64,000 bases of DNA from Bradyrhizobium sp. AUGA SZCCT0283 (GCF_018130385.1 NZ_JAFCLU010000001.1:1-64000), one strand, 5' to 3'. Shown: positions 42,320 through 51,852, counted from the stretch's first letter. Translations and numbers: made by a program. Notes: a model not told the origin generated them from the sequence alone.

Positions 42320-43085
42320 GCTGCACCTCGCGCTCGGCATCGATCGCCTCCTCGCGGATCAGCGACCACAGATCGTTCTGCAGCGCCAGCAACTTACCGC
42401 GCGCATCGATCGCACCGCGTTCGGCGCGCGTCATCGGGATGTCGACGATCTCCCTGACGCGGCCGGGGCGGCGCGACAGCACCACGATGCGATCGGCGAG
42501 CCGCACCGCCTCCTCCAGATTATGCGTGACATAGACCGCGCCCATCGCGCCATCGGCGAGCAGGCGGATGAAATCCTCCATCAGCAATTCGCGGGTCTGC
42601 GAATCCAGCGCCGACAATGGCTCGTCCATCAGCAGGATGGCCGGCCGCACCGCGAGCGCCCGCGCGATGCCGACGCGCTGGCGCATACCGCCCGACAATT
42701 GCTTTGGATAGGCGCCGCGGAAATCGGTTAGCCCCGTGCGCTTCAGCGCGTCATCGACGACGGCGCGGCGCGTAGCGGCGTCGAGCGCGGTATGCACCAG
42801 CGGAAACTCGACATTTGCTTCCACGGTGCACCACGGCAGCAGCGCAAAATCCTGGAACACGAAGGTCAGCGGATTGAGACTGTCGGCCGGCGGCGCGCCG
42901 CGCAGCTCGGCCCTTCCCTCGCTCGGGCGCAGCAGCCCGCCAAGGATCGACAGCAGCGTGCTCTTGCCGCAGCCGGAAGGCCCCACGATCGCGACCACCT
43001 CACCGGAGGCGACCGTGAACGACACGTGATCGAGCACGTCGAGTCCGCCGAAGCGGTGGCTGATATGGTCGGCGATCAGGTCCAT
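42312..43085 (-). CDS. ABC transporter ATP-binding protein, SsuB/TauB-like
   Basis: A 257-residue ATPase: Walker A GPSGCGKST, Q-loop FVFQDFALLPW, signature LSGGM, Walker B ILLMDEP and H-switch VTHN. ATG 43085 (MDLIADHISHRF) is preferred because an upstream in-frame ATG at 43109 would place the N-terminus inside the repeat element at 43103. Lies between the binding-protein gene and the permease of the same importer. Confidence 0.9.
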   Translation of the reverse strand: MDLIADHISHRFGGLDVLDHVSFTVASGEVVAIVGPSGCGKSTLLSILGGLLRPSEGRAELRGAPPADSLNPLTFVFQDFALLPWCTVEANVEFPLVHTALDAATRRAVVDDALKRTGLTDFRGAYPKQLSGGMRQRVGIARALAVRPAILLMDEPLSALDSQTRELLMEDFIRLLADGAMGAVYVTHNLEEAVRLADRIVVLSRRPGRVREIVDIPMTRAERGAIDARGKLLALQNDLWSLIREEAIDAEREVQHA

Positions 43086-43102
43086 GTGCGTACGTTTTCG
43101 AT

Positions 43103-43207
43103 CCGTCATCCTGAGGTGCGAGCGGAGCGAGCCTCGAAGGATGCGCGGCCCGGCTGGTGGCCATCGTCCTTCGAGACGGCCGCTTCGCGGCCTCCTCGGG
43201 ATGACGG
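43103..43207. repeat. Hairpin element (CCGTCATCCTGAGG...family)
   Basis: CCGTCATCCTGAGG and the GAGCGGAGCGAGCCTCGAAGG part pair with CCTTCGAGACGGCCGCTTC and CCTCGGGATGACGG, giving a long hairpin with a loop around 43150. It sits between the binding-protein and ATPase genes of one transporter, inside what should be a single operon, and may set their relative expression. Confidence 0.85.
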
Positions 43208-43221
43208 AGTTAGCATGAGCA

Positions 43222-44226
43222 TCAATCCGCCTTCACATACTCCTTCGCGATGATCGCGTCTGCCGCAAATCCCTTGTCGACAAAGCCTTGATCCTGCAGC
43301 CACGCGATCTGGTTGTCGACGTTCTTGACGTCGAGCTTGCCGTCCGGATCGATATAGGCGCAATTGCCGACCACCTGCTCCACCGGCAGGTTGGTGTACT
43401 TGGCGATGATTTCCAGCAACGGCTTTGTCTTGTCGTTGATCTCGGCCTTGCCGCCCTTCACGGAAGCCAGGATCACGTCGTGATACTCGCGATCGGCGCG
43501 CGCCAGCGCGGCGAGCAGCTTGGTCACCATCGCATGGTTGGCCAGCGTCTTCGGCGCGGCAAACACGGCTCCCAATTGCCACGGCGTCTCGTCGCCGACC
43601 CAACCGAGGAATTTGGCGCCACCGGAATCGACCAGCGAGCGCGCGGTCGAGATCGGCAGCAGCGCGGCATCGACGGTTTCGCCCTTGAGCGCGGCCGCGG
43701 CATTCGACAACGATTGCAGCGGCAGCACTTTCACGTCGGCGAGCTTGAAGCCGTATTTGTCGGCGAGTAGCCCCAGCGAATAATGAAAGCTGGAGCCCAC
43801 CTGAGTGACCGCGATGCGCTTGCCCGCCAGGTCCTTCGGCGTCTTCAGACCCGCCGCATAGGCGTTGTTGCTGGCGAAGTAGCCGATCAGGGGATAGCCC
43901 GCCTTCTCGCGGCTCATGCCGCCGATCACCTTCAGCGTGCCCTTGCCGGCGAGATTGTAGAGCCCGGCGGTGAACGCGGTGATGCCGAAATCGACATCGC
44001 CCGACGTCGTCGCCACCGCAATCGGCTGCGCCGCGTCGAAGAATTTCAATTCAATATCGAGGCCTGCCTCGCGGAAATAGCCCTTGTCTTGCGCGATGAA
44101 CACCGGCGCCGAGGACGACAGCCGGAGCACGCCGATCTTGGCTTTCTGCGCATCATCGGCCCAGGCAATCCCGCCCGCGGCCATCGCCAACAAACCCGCC
44201 AGTGCGAGCCGTGCAAACTTCGTCAT
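43222..44226 (-). CDS. ABC substrate-binding protein, NMT1/SsuA-like
   Basis: A 334-residue periplasmic protein with a signal peptide ending AWADDA. The mature part has KIGVLRLSSSAPVFIAQDKG, YFREAGLDIELKFFDAAQP, TTSGDVDFGITAFTAGLYNL, typical of sulfonate/nitrate/taurine-type binding proteins. It feeds the ATPase/permease downstream. The hairpin at 43103 separates it from the ATPase gene. Ligand cannot be read from the sequence. Confidence 0.85.
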   Translation of the reverse strand: MTKFARLALAGLLAMAAGGIAWADDAQKAKIGVLRLSSSAPVFIAQDKGYFREAGLDIELKFFDAAQPIAVATTSGDVDFGITAFTAGLYNLAGKGTLKVIGGMSREKAGYPLIGYFASNNAYAAGLKTPKDLAGKRIAVTQVGSSFHYSLGLLADKYGFKLADVKVLPLQSLSNAAAALKGETVDAALLPISTARSLVDSGGAKFLGWVGDETPWQLGAVFAAPKTLANHAMVTKLLAALARADREYHDVILASVKGGKAEINDKTKPLLEIIAKYTNLPVEQVVGNCAYIDPDGKLDVKNVDNQIAWLQDQGFVDKGFAADAIIAKEYVKAD

Positions 44227-44246
44227 CCCGTTTCCTCCGTCGCTTC

Positions 44247-45611
44247 TTATAGCCCTTCGGGCACCTTCTGGTCCCGCCCGATGAATGCGCCCTGTTGTTT
44301 CAGCGCTTGTTGCAACTTTTCAACCGCAATGTCGCGTGGAATCGTATTGCCCGACAGCGCCAGCGCCGCCGCGGAGCCTGCCGCCTCCCCCATCGCAAAG
44401 CAGGCGCCGGAAACCCGCGCCGCCGACTGGCCCTCATGGGTCATCGAAGCGCAGCGCCCGGCCATCAGGAGATTGTCTATGCCCTCAGGGACCAGCATGC
44501 GATACGGCAATTCGTTGAAGCCCCGGGATTCCGGGATAGGCGGGAACGTGAAGGTCACATCTCCCGCGACATGCTGCTCCATCGGCCAGCCATTGACGCC
44601 GATGGAATCCTCGAACGAGGCGCAGCCGAGCACGTCCTCACCGGAAAGCATGTAGCCGCCTGTGACGCGCCGCGTCTCGCGGATGCCGAGCTGCGGCGGC
44701 AGGTCGACGATGTAGGATTTTTCAAATCCGGGCACCGTGCGCAGGAATTCGAACGCCTGGACCGCCTGCCGCCGGCCCTCGATCTCGCCGCGCGTGAGAG
44801 CGTCGGGCTCCAGGCCATTCACCGCCGTGCCGTCCTCGCGCGCCAACTGCGTAAAATTCACCCGCCATTCGATCGCCGAGCGCTGCGGCCGCACGATCGC
44901 GGTCTTGCGTGGAAAGCGATGCGTGCCCGCGGCCTCGGCCTTTTCCATCAGCGCCGGGATCGTCCGCCACGCCTCGCCCGCCTTCTCGGGATCGATGCCG
45001 TTGAGGCGGAACATCATCGAGGGATAGAGCATGCTGCCGGCATTGTCGCCGACTTCAAACGGCGCCCCCGCCCAGGCCGCGAGGTCGCCGTCGCCCGAGC
45101 AATCGATGAAGATGCCGGCGCGCACCGCCTGACGCCCGGCCTTGGTCTCCACCATCAGCACGTTGATGCGCTTGTCGTCCTGCATCACCACGCCGGCGCC
45201 GAGCGCATGAAAGAGAATGTCGACCCTGTGGGCGGCGAGCAAATCATCCGCCGCAATCTTGTAGGCCGCGGTGTCGTAGGCCTGCGCAAAAATCTTGCCG
45301 AGGATCAGATGGGGCGCATTGAGCCCATCGAGCCGGTCGATCCGCGCGAGCAGGTCGGAGGCGATGCCCTGCACCACCCGATGCATCGCGCCATGGACGT
45401 TGGCGTGCAGCCCGCAGAAATTCGTGACACCTGCGGCCGTGCCCATGCCGCCGAGAAAGCCGTAGCGCTCGATCAGCAGCGTGCGGCGGCCGGCGCGCGC
45501 CGCGGCGACGGCGGCGGCGATGCCCGCAGGTCCGCCACCGAGGACGGCGACTTCATATTCGCCGTAGAGCGGAATTTGGCGCGCGGGTTCGGTGATGGTT
45601 TTCGCGGGCAA
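44247..45611 (-). CDS. FAD-dependent oxidoreductase (FAD_oxidored type)
   Basis: A 454-residue flavoprotein. N-terminal FAD loop VAVLGGGPAGIAAAVAAARAG followed by LLIERYGFLGGMGTAAGVTN, IFIDCSGDGDLAAWAG and the C-terminal NLLMAGRCASMTHEGQSA. This is the FAD_oxidored (PF12831-like) pattern of enzymes that oxidise small polar substrates. It starts 80 bp after the dehydrogenase-like stop and ends 20 bp before the binding-protein gene, so it belongs to the importer cluster. Substrate unknown. Confidence 0.8.
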   Translation of the reverse strand: MPAKTITEPARQIPLYGEYEVAVLGGGPAGIAAAVAAARAGRRTLLIERYGFLGGMGTAAGVTNFCGLHANVHGAMHRVVQGIASDLLARIDRLDGLNAPHLILGKIFAQAYDTAAYKIAADDLLAAHRVDILFHALGAGVVMQDDKRINVLMVETKAGRQAVRAGIFIDCSGDGDLAAWAGAPFEVGDNAGSMLYPSMMFRLNGIDPEKAGEAWRTIPALMEKAEAAGTHRFPRKTAIVRPQRSAIEWRVNFTQLAREDGTAVNGLEPDALTRGEIEGRRQAVQAFEFLRTVPGFEKSYIVDLPPQLGIRETRRVTGGYMLSGEDVLGCASFEDSIGVNGWPMEQHVAGDVTFTFPPIPESRGFNELPYRMLVPEGIDNLLMAGRCASMTHEGQSAARVSGACFAMGEAAGSAAALALSGNTIPRDIAVEKLQQALKQQGAFIGRDQKVPEGL

Positions 45612-45690
45612 ATGAGACTTTCCGGACCGATGGATGGGGGGGATAATGCCCTCGACGCGCCATTTTAGCTATCGTGGCAAGTGAGCCGAC

Positions 45691-46497
45691 TCAAGTCCCG
45701 ACCTGCAGCGGCGAGGTGAGCTTGCGCAGCGCCGCGATCACCGAGAGCGCGGTGATGCGGCCCGTCCGCGGATTTTCCGATGGGATGTTCTCGATCGACA
45801 TCGTGAACGAGGCAGAGTCGGAATCGACCCTGATCTGGTGACAATTGCGCGTCACCGCCGGATCGGCCCAGATTTCGATCGTCGTGCGATCGGGCCCGAT
45901 CCCGGCCAGCGACAATGCCGCCACGACATTGACGTTGGCGGGAAACGCCGCGGCGGCATCCCGCGCCGAGCCCTTGAAGACGCAGAGGGCGGATGTCAGG
46001 CCCTCCATGGAAATTCCGTTCTCGACGAGATAGGGCGCGCCGGCGAGACCTCCGGGCGGCTTGCGCGTGACCATCTGCACCGAATTGATCGTGCCTTCGG
46101 CAGCCGCCGAAACCGCGTCGAAACCGATCAGGGCGCCGGTCGGCACGATGATCTGACCGCCATGCGCCCGGGCAAGGTCAACGAGATCAGGACGGGGCAA
46201 CAGGGCGCTGGCGCTCAGCACCATGACTTGCCTGCCGGCGCTCAGCATCGGTCGGCAGATCTGGTCGAGGATATCAGCCGGCGCGCATTCGACAACGAGG
46301 TCGGCGTGAGCGGGCAGCTCATCGAGCGCAACCAGCGGGCAGGAGATGCCTTCGCGATCGAGCCAGGCTCGCGCCTTCGCTTGATCCCGTGTCGCGATCG
46401 CCGCGAGCGCAAGCCCCGGCACCCCCTGAGCAAGCTTGCGCGCCACAGTCTTGCCGATCTCACCCAATCCGGCGATGGCGATGCGTTTGTACGACAC
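45691..46497 (-). CDS. nadX: L-aspartate dehydrogenase-like protein
   Basis: A 268-residue Rossmann enzyme: IAIAGLGEIGKTVARKLAQG, VVECAPADIL, IVPTGALIGFDAVSAAAEG and the C-terminal IENIPSENPRTGRITALSV, all as in aspartate dehydrogenase/NadX. NadX makes iminoaspartate for NAD synthesis in some bacteria, but here no nadA or nadC is near, and the gene lies in an import/oxidation cluster, so it may act on another amino or keto acid. The GTG start (46497) follows the crotonase stop with no gap (TAAGTG). Confidence 0.8.
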   Translation of the reverse strand: MSYKRIAIAGLGEIGKTVARKLAQGVPGLALAAIATRDQAKARAWLDREGISCPLVALDELPAHADLVVECAPADILDQICRPMLSAGRQVMVLSASALLPRPDLVDLARAHGGQIIVPTGALIGFDAVSAAAEGTINSVQMVTRKPPGGLAGAPYLVENGISMEGLTSALCVFKGSARDAAAAFPANVNVVAALSLAGIGPDRTTIEIWADPAVTRNCHQIRVDSDSASFTMSIENIPSENPRTGRITALSVIAALRKLTSPLQVGT

Positions 46498-47295
46498 TTA
46501 CGCGATCCCCCAATTCGCTGCCCGCTTCTCCGCAAACGACGCCAGCCCTTCGGACGCCTCGCTAGTCTGCCGCCTCGCGGCATGCATCTTCACCAGCCGC
46601 GTATAGGCCTCGTCATCTACGCCCATGCCGCCGAACGAGCTCTCCATTGCAAGCGCCTTGGTTTCCGCCAGCGCCTCGGGGCCATTGGCGAGCAGTTGCT
46701 CCACCACTTTCGCGCCCGCAGTCTCCAGCTCGGCAAGCGGCACCACCTCATGCACCAACCCGATGCGCCGCGCCTCCTCCGCGCCAAACCGTTCGCCGGT
46801 CAGCGCGTAGCGGCGGACCTGGCGGACGCCGATGGCATCGCAAAGCTGCGGGATGATGATTGCGGCGGTCAGGCCCCAGCGCACTTCGGTGATCGAGAAC
46901 AGCGCATTGTCGGCGGCGATCACGACGTCGCACGCCGAGATCACCCCGGTGCCGCCGCCGAAGCAGCCGCCCTGCACCAGCGCCACCGTCGGAATCGGCA
47001 GCGTGTTCAGCCGCTGCACGGCTTCGAACGTCGCCCGCGACACCTTTTCGTTCTCTTCCGCCGATTTCGGCCGGACGCCGTTGATCCATTTCAGATCGGC
47101 GCCGGCCTGGAAATGCTTGCCGTTGCCCTTGAGGACCACGACGCGGAGATTGGGTTTCCTGCCGAGTTCATCCATCGCCGCGAGCACGCCGTTGATAAGG
47201 CCAGCGTCATAGGCGTTGTTCACCTCGGGACGGTTCAACGTGACCGTGGCGACGCCGCGCGCGTCGAGATCCCACAAAACCGGATTGGCAGTCAT
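46498..47295 (-). CDS. Enoyl-CoA hydratase/isomerase (crotonase) family protein
   Basis: A 265-residue crotonase: TVTLNRPEVNNAYDAGLIN, KHFQAGADLKWI (oxyanion-hole loop), QGGCFGGGTGVISACDVVIA and SITEVRWGLTAAIIIP. One catalytic Glu is visible (SITEVRWGL); the other usual site reads Thr in GGGTG. That pattern is seen in methylglutaconyl-CoA-hydratase-like members. It is first in the run of genes going left, touching the aspartate-dehydrogenase-like gene, and probably handles a CoA ester made from the imported compound. Confidence 0.85.
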   Translation of the reverse strand: MTANPVLWDLDARGVATVTLNRPEVNNAYDAGLINGVLAAMDELGRKPNLRVVVLKGNGKHFQAGADLKWINGVRPKSAEENEKVSRATFEAVQRLNTLPIPTVALVQGGCFGGGTGVISACDVVIAADNALFSITEVRWGLTAAIIIPQLCDAIGVRQVRRYALTGERFGAEEARRIGLVHEVVPLAELETAGAKVVEQLLANGPEALAETKALAMESSFGGMGVDDEAYTRLVKMHAARRQTSEASEGLASFAEKRAANWGIA

Positions 47296-47371
47296 TCAGC
47301 GGCCCCTTTGTTCGGCATCTTGTTATGCCGGACAATAGGCCGGGATCGCAGCCATTGTCACCGCCGCCAGG

Positions 47372-48736
47372 TTATCTTCGGCCGCGCCGCTGCATCATGT
47401 CTGCCCTGTCGGCAAAGGAGGCCCGCCTTGGGCCGATCGCCTCGAACTGGGCTTTCTGCTCATCGTTCAAGGTGGTGTAGAAGTCATCGAGCGCCGTGCG
47501 CACCTGCTTGACCGCCTGCAGCATGGTATCCAGCCGCTTGCCGGCGGCAGCGAGCCGCGCCGACGGTGTGGCGGCTTCCTCGGGCCGGCACGACGCGCTC
47601 AGCATGTCGGCCGCCTTGGCGCTTGCGTCCTGCAGCGCGGCAAGCTTGGCCTTCTGCGCATCGGTCGGATGCAACCTTGCCTCGACTTCCTCGGTCGGCC
47701 ATTGCAAGCTCGATGATTGCGTGACGTCACAGGGCCGCGCAAACGACCTGTTACGGCGCCGCTCGGTCTTCCTCTCCTGATCTTCGGCGACCGCGTTCAG
47801 CCGCGCTTTCTGCTCGTCGTTCAGGAGGCCGTAAAACTTGTCCAGCGCCGGCTGCACGGTCGCGACACCTGATATCATCGCCTCGATGCGTTGCTGCATC
47901 GACGCAAGCCGGCCGGACGCCGTCAATGCGATCGAGGTCGGGCACGCCGCCTTGATCTTCTGTGCCGCCGTCACCGATGCATTAGCGAGATCGTCGAGGG
48001 CTGCGCGCTGCGGCTCGGTCGGTTCGATCGTCTGCGCGATCAGGTCGATCGGGAGCCCGGCGATTTCGCGGCTATCCTCACCGCATAATAGCGCCAGCCG
48101 GTCCGGCCCGGTGCCGGGAGAACCGCGCGGTGGCAGGTAGCCCGCAAGACCCTGATAGTCGTAGGGCCCGAACAGGCCGGCATAAATGTCGTCATAGCCA
48201 TAGTACCAGAACGGCGCGCCGACACCCGGCCCCCACAGCGCATAGTCGTAGAGATCGTAATAGGCGAACGGCCAGAACAGCGGCCCGACCCAGCCGTATC
48301 CGCCATTGCCGTGTCGCCACCAGCCGCCGCCTCTGGATCGTCCGTATTGCCAGCCTGCAAGCGCCGCGCCCGCGGTAACGCTGGCCCGCATGGCCGGACT
48401 GTGCAGTGCGGCGGTGTGGCGATAGCTGCGGGCGAGCGCGCGCGAGTTCAGCGCACGGCCGCTCCCGGCAAAGTTCATGCGAGATGCGGAGAATGAACGG
48501 TGTGCGGAGAATGAACGGGCCGATCTGGCATGAAAATGGCCGCCGCCATGATGCCGGCCGCCGAAATGAGCGTGGCCATGACCGCCGCCACGATGCCCAC
48601 CACCGTGATGGCCGCCGCCGTGACCACCCCCATGCCCGCCACCATGACCGCCGCCGCCTCTCGCGATGGCAAAGTCCGCCACTGACAGCGCCGTCGCAAA
48701 AACAATGACGGCAATTCCCAGTCCGAATTTTGACAT
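47372..48736 (-). CDS. Secreted Gly/His-rich protein with two LTXXQ (Spy/CpxP-like) domains
   Basis: About 454 residues. A signal peptide (FGLGIAVIVFATALSVADFA) is followed by a long Gly/His-rich stretch (GGHGGGHGGGHHGG...), an aromatic segment (AYYDLYDYALWGP) and two Spy-like helical domains with matching ends: FYGLLNDEQKARLNAVAED and FYTTLNDEQKAQFEAIGP. Spy/LTXXQ proteins are periplasmic chaperones or metal-stress sensors; the His tract could bind metals. ATG 48736 (MSKFGLG) begins the signal; an in-frame ATG at 48751 is possible. Confidence 0.75.
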   Translation of the reverse strand: MSKFGLGIAVIVFATALSVADFAIARGGGGHGGGHGGGHGGGHHGGGHRGGGHGHAHFGGRHHGGGHFHARSARSFSAHRSFSASRMNFAGSGRALNSRALARSYRHTAALHSPAMRASVTAGAALAGWQYGRSRGGGWWRHGNGGYGWVGPLFWPFAYYDLYDYALWGPGVGAPFWYYGYDDIYAGLFGPYDYQGLAGYLPPRGSPGTGPDRLALLCGEDSREIAGLPIDLIAQTIEPTEPQRAALDDLANASVTAAQKIKAACPTSIALTASGRLASMQQRIEAMISGVATVQPALDKFYGLLNDEQKARLNAVAEDQERKTERRRNRSFARPCDVTQSSSLQWPTEEVEARLHPTDAQKAKLAALQDASAKAADMLSASCRPEEAATPSARLAAAGKRLDTMLQAVKQVRTALDDFYTTLNDEQKAQFEAIGPRRASFADRADMMQRRGRR

Positions 48737-48915
48737 GGCATGTCCGATCATCGCTGGGCCGCGAGCTTGACCGCACGGTGATGAACGCCGACTGAACAAT
48801 AAGGTTCCCGCGCCAGCGAGGCCGCGCCCTCCGCAACCCGCCCTGTGCGGCGGACCGGTTGCACCTGAACAAGGCTTATGAAAACTAATCCGGACATCAT
48901 CGGCAGGACTTTCCC

Positions 48916-49890
48916 ATGCGAATTTGCGTTTTCGGTGCGGGCGCCGTCGGCAGCCATTTTGCGGTGCGGCTCGCTCTGGCAAGACATGACGTTTCCTGCG
49001 TCGTGCGGGGTGCGCATCTGGATAACGTGAAAGCCAACGGGCTGACGCTGCGTGTTGGAAATGGCGAGTTCAAGGCGAAGGTGAGCGCATCGAACGATCC
49101 GGCCGCGCTGGGCCGGCAGGACGCTGTCATCTGCACGCTGAAAGCCACGGGCCTCCCCAGCCTCGCGGACGGGCTGCAGCCGCTGCTCGGCGAGGATACC
49201 GCCGTGGTGTTCGCGCAGAACGGCATTCCCTGGTGGTATGATATCGGGCTCTCGCCAGGGCATCCGCCGGTGCCGGATCTGGCCTTCCTCGATCCCGGCG
49301 GACGCCTGCGCACCGCGATCCCGAAGCAGCTTATCGTCGGCGGCGTGGTGTTTTCATCCAACGAAGTCGTAGCCCCCGGCGTGGTTGCGAACCTTTCGCC
49401 CGAGCGCAACCGGCTCCTGATCGGCGAATGCGACGACCGCCAAAGCGAGCGGGTCGCACGGCTGCGCGCGGCGCTCAACGAGGCTGCGATCGACTCGCCT
49501 GATGTCGCCGAGATCCGGGAGACGATCTGGTCAAAGCTCCTGACCAACATGTCGATGTCGGTACTGTGCCTGTTGACCGGGCAGACCGCGCGCGCCGTGC
49601 GCGACGATCCTGATCTCGCCGGGATCGTGCCGCGCCTGCTCGACGAGGCCAACAGCGTGGCGCAGAGCTGTTTCCCCGCCGTCAAGCGCGTCACGCGCTC
49701 CGGCCCCGCGCCGGATCACAAGCCGTCGATCCTGCAGGATTACGAACTTGGCCGCGCCATGGAGATCGACGTGCTGGTCCGCGCGCCCGCCGCATTCGCG
49801 CGCGCCGCCGGACTGTCGACGCCGATGCTCGACATGATGGCGGCGCTCGCCATCCGCCAGGCGCGCGACAAGGGGCTCTACACGGGCTGA
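48916..49890 (+). CDS. 2-dehydropantoate 2-reductase family protein (ketopantoate reductase-like)
   Basis: A 324-residue NADPH enzyme: FGAGAVGSHFAVRLALARH, DAVICTLKATGL, FAQNGIPWW and the C-terminal KPSILQDYELGRAMEIDVL with the catalytic Lys/Glu features of ApbA/PanE. It would reduce 2-dehydropantoate to pantoate or a related 2-keto acid; paralogues with other substrates are frequent in this genus. Start ATG 48916 begins the first strand. Single gene, convergent with bioB. Confidence 0.82.
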   Translation: MRICVFGAGAVGSHFAVRLALARHDVSCVVRGAHLDNVKANGLTLRVGNGEFKAKVSASNDPAALGRQDAVICTLKATGLPSLADGLQPLLGEDTAVVFAQNGIPWWYDIGLSPGHPPVPDLAFLDPGGRLRTAIPKQLIVGGVVFSSNEVVAPGVVANLSPERNRLLIGECDDRQSERVARLRAALNEAAIDSPDVAEIRETIWSKLLTNMSMSVLCLLTGQTARAVRDDPDLAGIVPRLLDEANSVAQSCFPAVKRVTRSGPAPDHKPSILQDYELGRAMEIDVLVRAPAAFARAAGLSTPMLDMMAALAIRQARDKGLYTG

Positions 49891-49913
49891 AAGCCCTGCT
49901 GTTCCAAACCCGG

Positions 49914-50894
49914 TCAGAGCGCCTCCAGTCCCAGCCGCTGGAACAGCTTTCGGTCGGCCTCGTCCTCCGGATTGCCGGCTGTCAACAAAGTGTCGCCGAC
50001 GAAGATCGAATTCGCCCCCGCAAAGAAGCAGAGCGCCTGCATTTCATCGGTCATGGCCGAGCGGCCCGCCGACAGGCGGACATATGATTTCGGCATCATG
50101 ATGCGCGCCAGCGCAACGATACGGACAAACTCGATTGGCGCGATCGGCGCCGCTTCGGCGAGCGGCGTACCGGCGATCGGAATCAGCATGTTGATCGGAA
50201 CGCTTTCCGGCGGCTCGGCGAGATTCGCAAGCACGACCAGCATTTCGACGCGGTCGGTTTCCTCCTCGCCCATGCCGAGAATGCCGCCGCAACACACTTT
50301 CATGCCGGATTGCCGGACATTCTCGAGAGTGTCGAGACGATCGGTGAAATTGCGCGTCGAGGTCACCTGCGGGTAATAGCGCTCCGACGTATCGATATTG
50401 TGGTTGTAGTAGTCGAGCCCCGCCGCGCTGAGGCGGTCCGACTGATCGCGATCCAGCATTCCCAGCGTCATGCAGGTCTCGAGCCCGAGCGCTTTCACCG
50501 CGCCGATCATTTCAACGATGGCATCCATGTCTCTCGGCTTCGGATTGCGCCACGCCGCGCCCATGCAGTAGCGCGTCGCGCCGCCGGTTTTGGCTTTGCG
50601 TGCCTCGGCGACGACCTTTTCGACGTCCATCAGCTTCGAGGCGGCAAGCCCCGTCGAATGATGCGAGGACTGGCTGCAATAGCCGCAATCTTCCGGGCAG
50701 CCGCCGGTCTTGATATTGAGCAGCTTGCTGAGCTGGACGCGGTTGGGATCGAAATGCCGGCGGTGAATGGATTGCGCCTTGAACAAGAGATCGTTGAACG
50801 GCAGCTGGTAGAGCGACCAGGCCGCCTCGCTCGTCCACTCCGGAGCGTCCGCAAGCGGCGCCGTCACAGTCACTTCATCCCGCACTTCGAGCAT
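49914..50894 (-). CDS. bioB: Biotin synthase
   Basis: A 326-residue radical-SAM enzyme. It has the signature [17 protein letters not shown] with CxxxCxxC for the 4Fe-4S cluster, the [15 protein letters not shown] segment, [16 protein letters not shown] and the C-terminal [17 protein letters not shown] with the [2Fe-2S]-ligating Arg. It inserts sulphur into dethiobiotin. No other bio genes are in the window. An extended N-terminus before [17 protein letters not shown] is normal for this clade. No BioR-type TTATCTATAA operator is apparent upstream. Confidence 0.95.
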   Translation of the reverse strand: MLEVRDEVTVTAPLADAPEWTSEAAWSLYQLPFNDLLFKAQSIHRRHFDPNRVQLSKLLNIKTGGCPEDCGYCSQSSHHSTGLAASKLMDVEKVVAEARKAKTGGATRYCMGAAWRNPKPRDMDAIVEMIGAVKALGLETCMTLGMLDRDQSDRLSAAGLDYYNHNIDTSERYYPQVTSTRNFTDRLDTLENVRQSGMKVCCGGILGMGEEETDRVEMLVVLANLAEPPESVPINMLIPIAGTPLAEAAPIAPIEFVRIVALARIMMPKSYVRLSAGRSAMTDEMQALCFFAGANSIFVGDTLLTAGNPEDEADRKLFQRLGLEAL

Positions 50895-51072
50895 CCTTCA
50901 ATTCTCCGATCCTGATTGCCCCGCGCGGCCGTCATCGCATGCTGGCGAAGCTGACGCCAGCGGCGCGCGCCGCGCTTGTAAAAATTGATCGCCCGCGCAA
51001 ACCGGCATTGACCGTGCAGCGCAGCTCGTATCACTCTCGACCCCGTTCAATAAAAAGAAACGGGAACCGAGC

Positions 51073-51852
51073 ATGCATGTCAAAGGCAAGGTCTGCGTCG
51101 TCACGGGAGCTGCGAGCGGCATCGGCGAAGCGGTGGCGCGTGCCTATGCGGAGGCCGGGGCGCGCGGTGTCGTCATCGCCGACCTCAAGACCTCGCGCGA
51201 CAGACTGGCCAAGGTCGCAGGCGATATCGACGGCTTGCCGATCACGGCCGACGTCGGACTTGAAGAAGACATCAAGGCACTCATAGCCGCGGCCGAAGAC
51301 AAGTATGGGCCGGTCGACGTGTTCTTCTCCAATGCCGGCCTGTCGCGCAAGGGACAGGAGAGCGCCTCCGATGCCGATTGGGACGTGAGCTGGCGCGTCC
51401 ATGTCATGAGCCATGTGTTCGCGGCGCGTGCCCTGGTGCCAGACATGCTCGCGCGCGGCTCCGGCTATCTGCTCAACACCGCGTCCGCGGCTGGCCTGTT
51501 GGCGTCGCTGAACTCAATGCCGTATGGCGTGACGAAAAATGCGGCGGTCGCGCTCGCCGAACATCTCGCCATTCAATATGGCGACCGCGGCATCTGCGTG
51601 TCCGTGCTCTGCCCGCAGTCGGTTCAGACCGGCATGACGACGCCGGGCCCGAGCGCCGCGCGGGTCGACGGCGTGCTGCAGCCGCCGGAGGTGGCGCGCA
51701 TGGTGATCGAGGCGATGGCGGAAGAACGCTTTCTCATTTTGTCGCACCCGCAGGTCGCCGAATACATGCAGCGCAAGGCGTCCAACCGCGACCGCTGGCT
51801 CACCGGCATGCGCCGGCTGCGCGACAAGATCTACGGCGCGCCGCAACAATAG
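51073..51852 (+). CDS. Short-chain dehydrogenase/reductase
   Basis: A 259-residue SDR: VTGAASGIGEAVARAYAEAG (TGxxxGxG), DVFFSNAGLSRKG (NAG), NTASAAGL (Ser) and YGVTKNAAV (YxxxK). NAD(P)H-dependent oxidoreductase; substrate unknown. GAACCGAGC precedes the ATG. It stands alone, followed by a dispersed repeat. The extra C-terminal tail (LTGMRRLRDKIYGAP) is like acyl-chain or fatty-acid-type SDRs. Confidence 0.85.
   Translation: MHVKGKVCVVTGAASGIGEAVARAYAEAGARGVVIADLKTSRDRLAKVAGDIDGLPITADVGLEEDIKALIAAAEDKYGPVDVFFSNAGLSRKGQESASDADWDVSWRVHVMSHVFAARALVPDMLARGSGYLLNTASAAGLLASLNSMPYGVTKNAAVALAEHLAIQYGDRGICVSVLCPQSVQTGMTTPGPSAARVDGVLQPPEVARMVIEAMAEERFLILSHPQVAEYMQRKASNRDRWLTGMRRLRDKIYGAPQQ

Noticed and set aside
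45838..47511. A long plus-strand frame across the crotonase and aspartate-dehydrogenase genes
   Set aside because: It crosses two real genes and a gap and has no protein features.
50895..51072. A BioR operator upstream of bioB
   Set aside because: No TTATCTATAA-like palindrome is visible in the gap before bioB.
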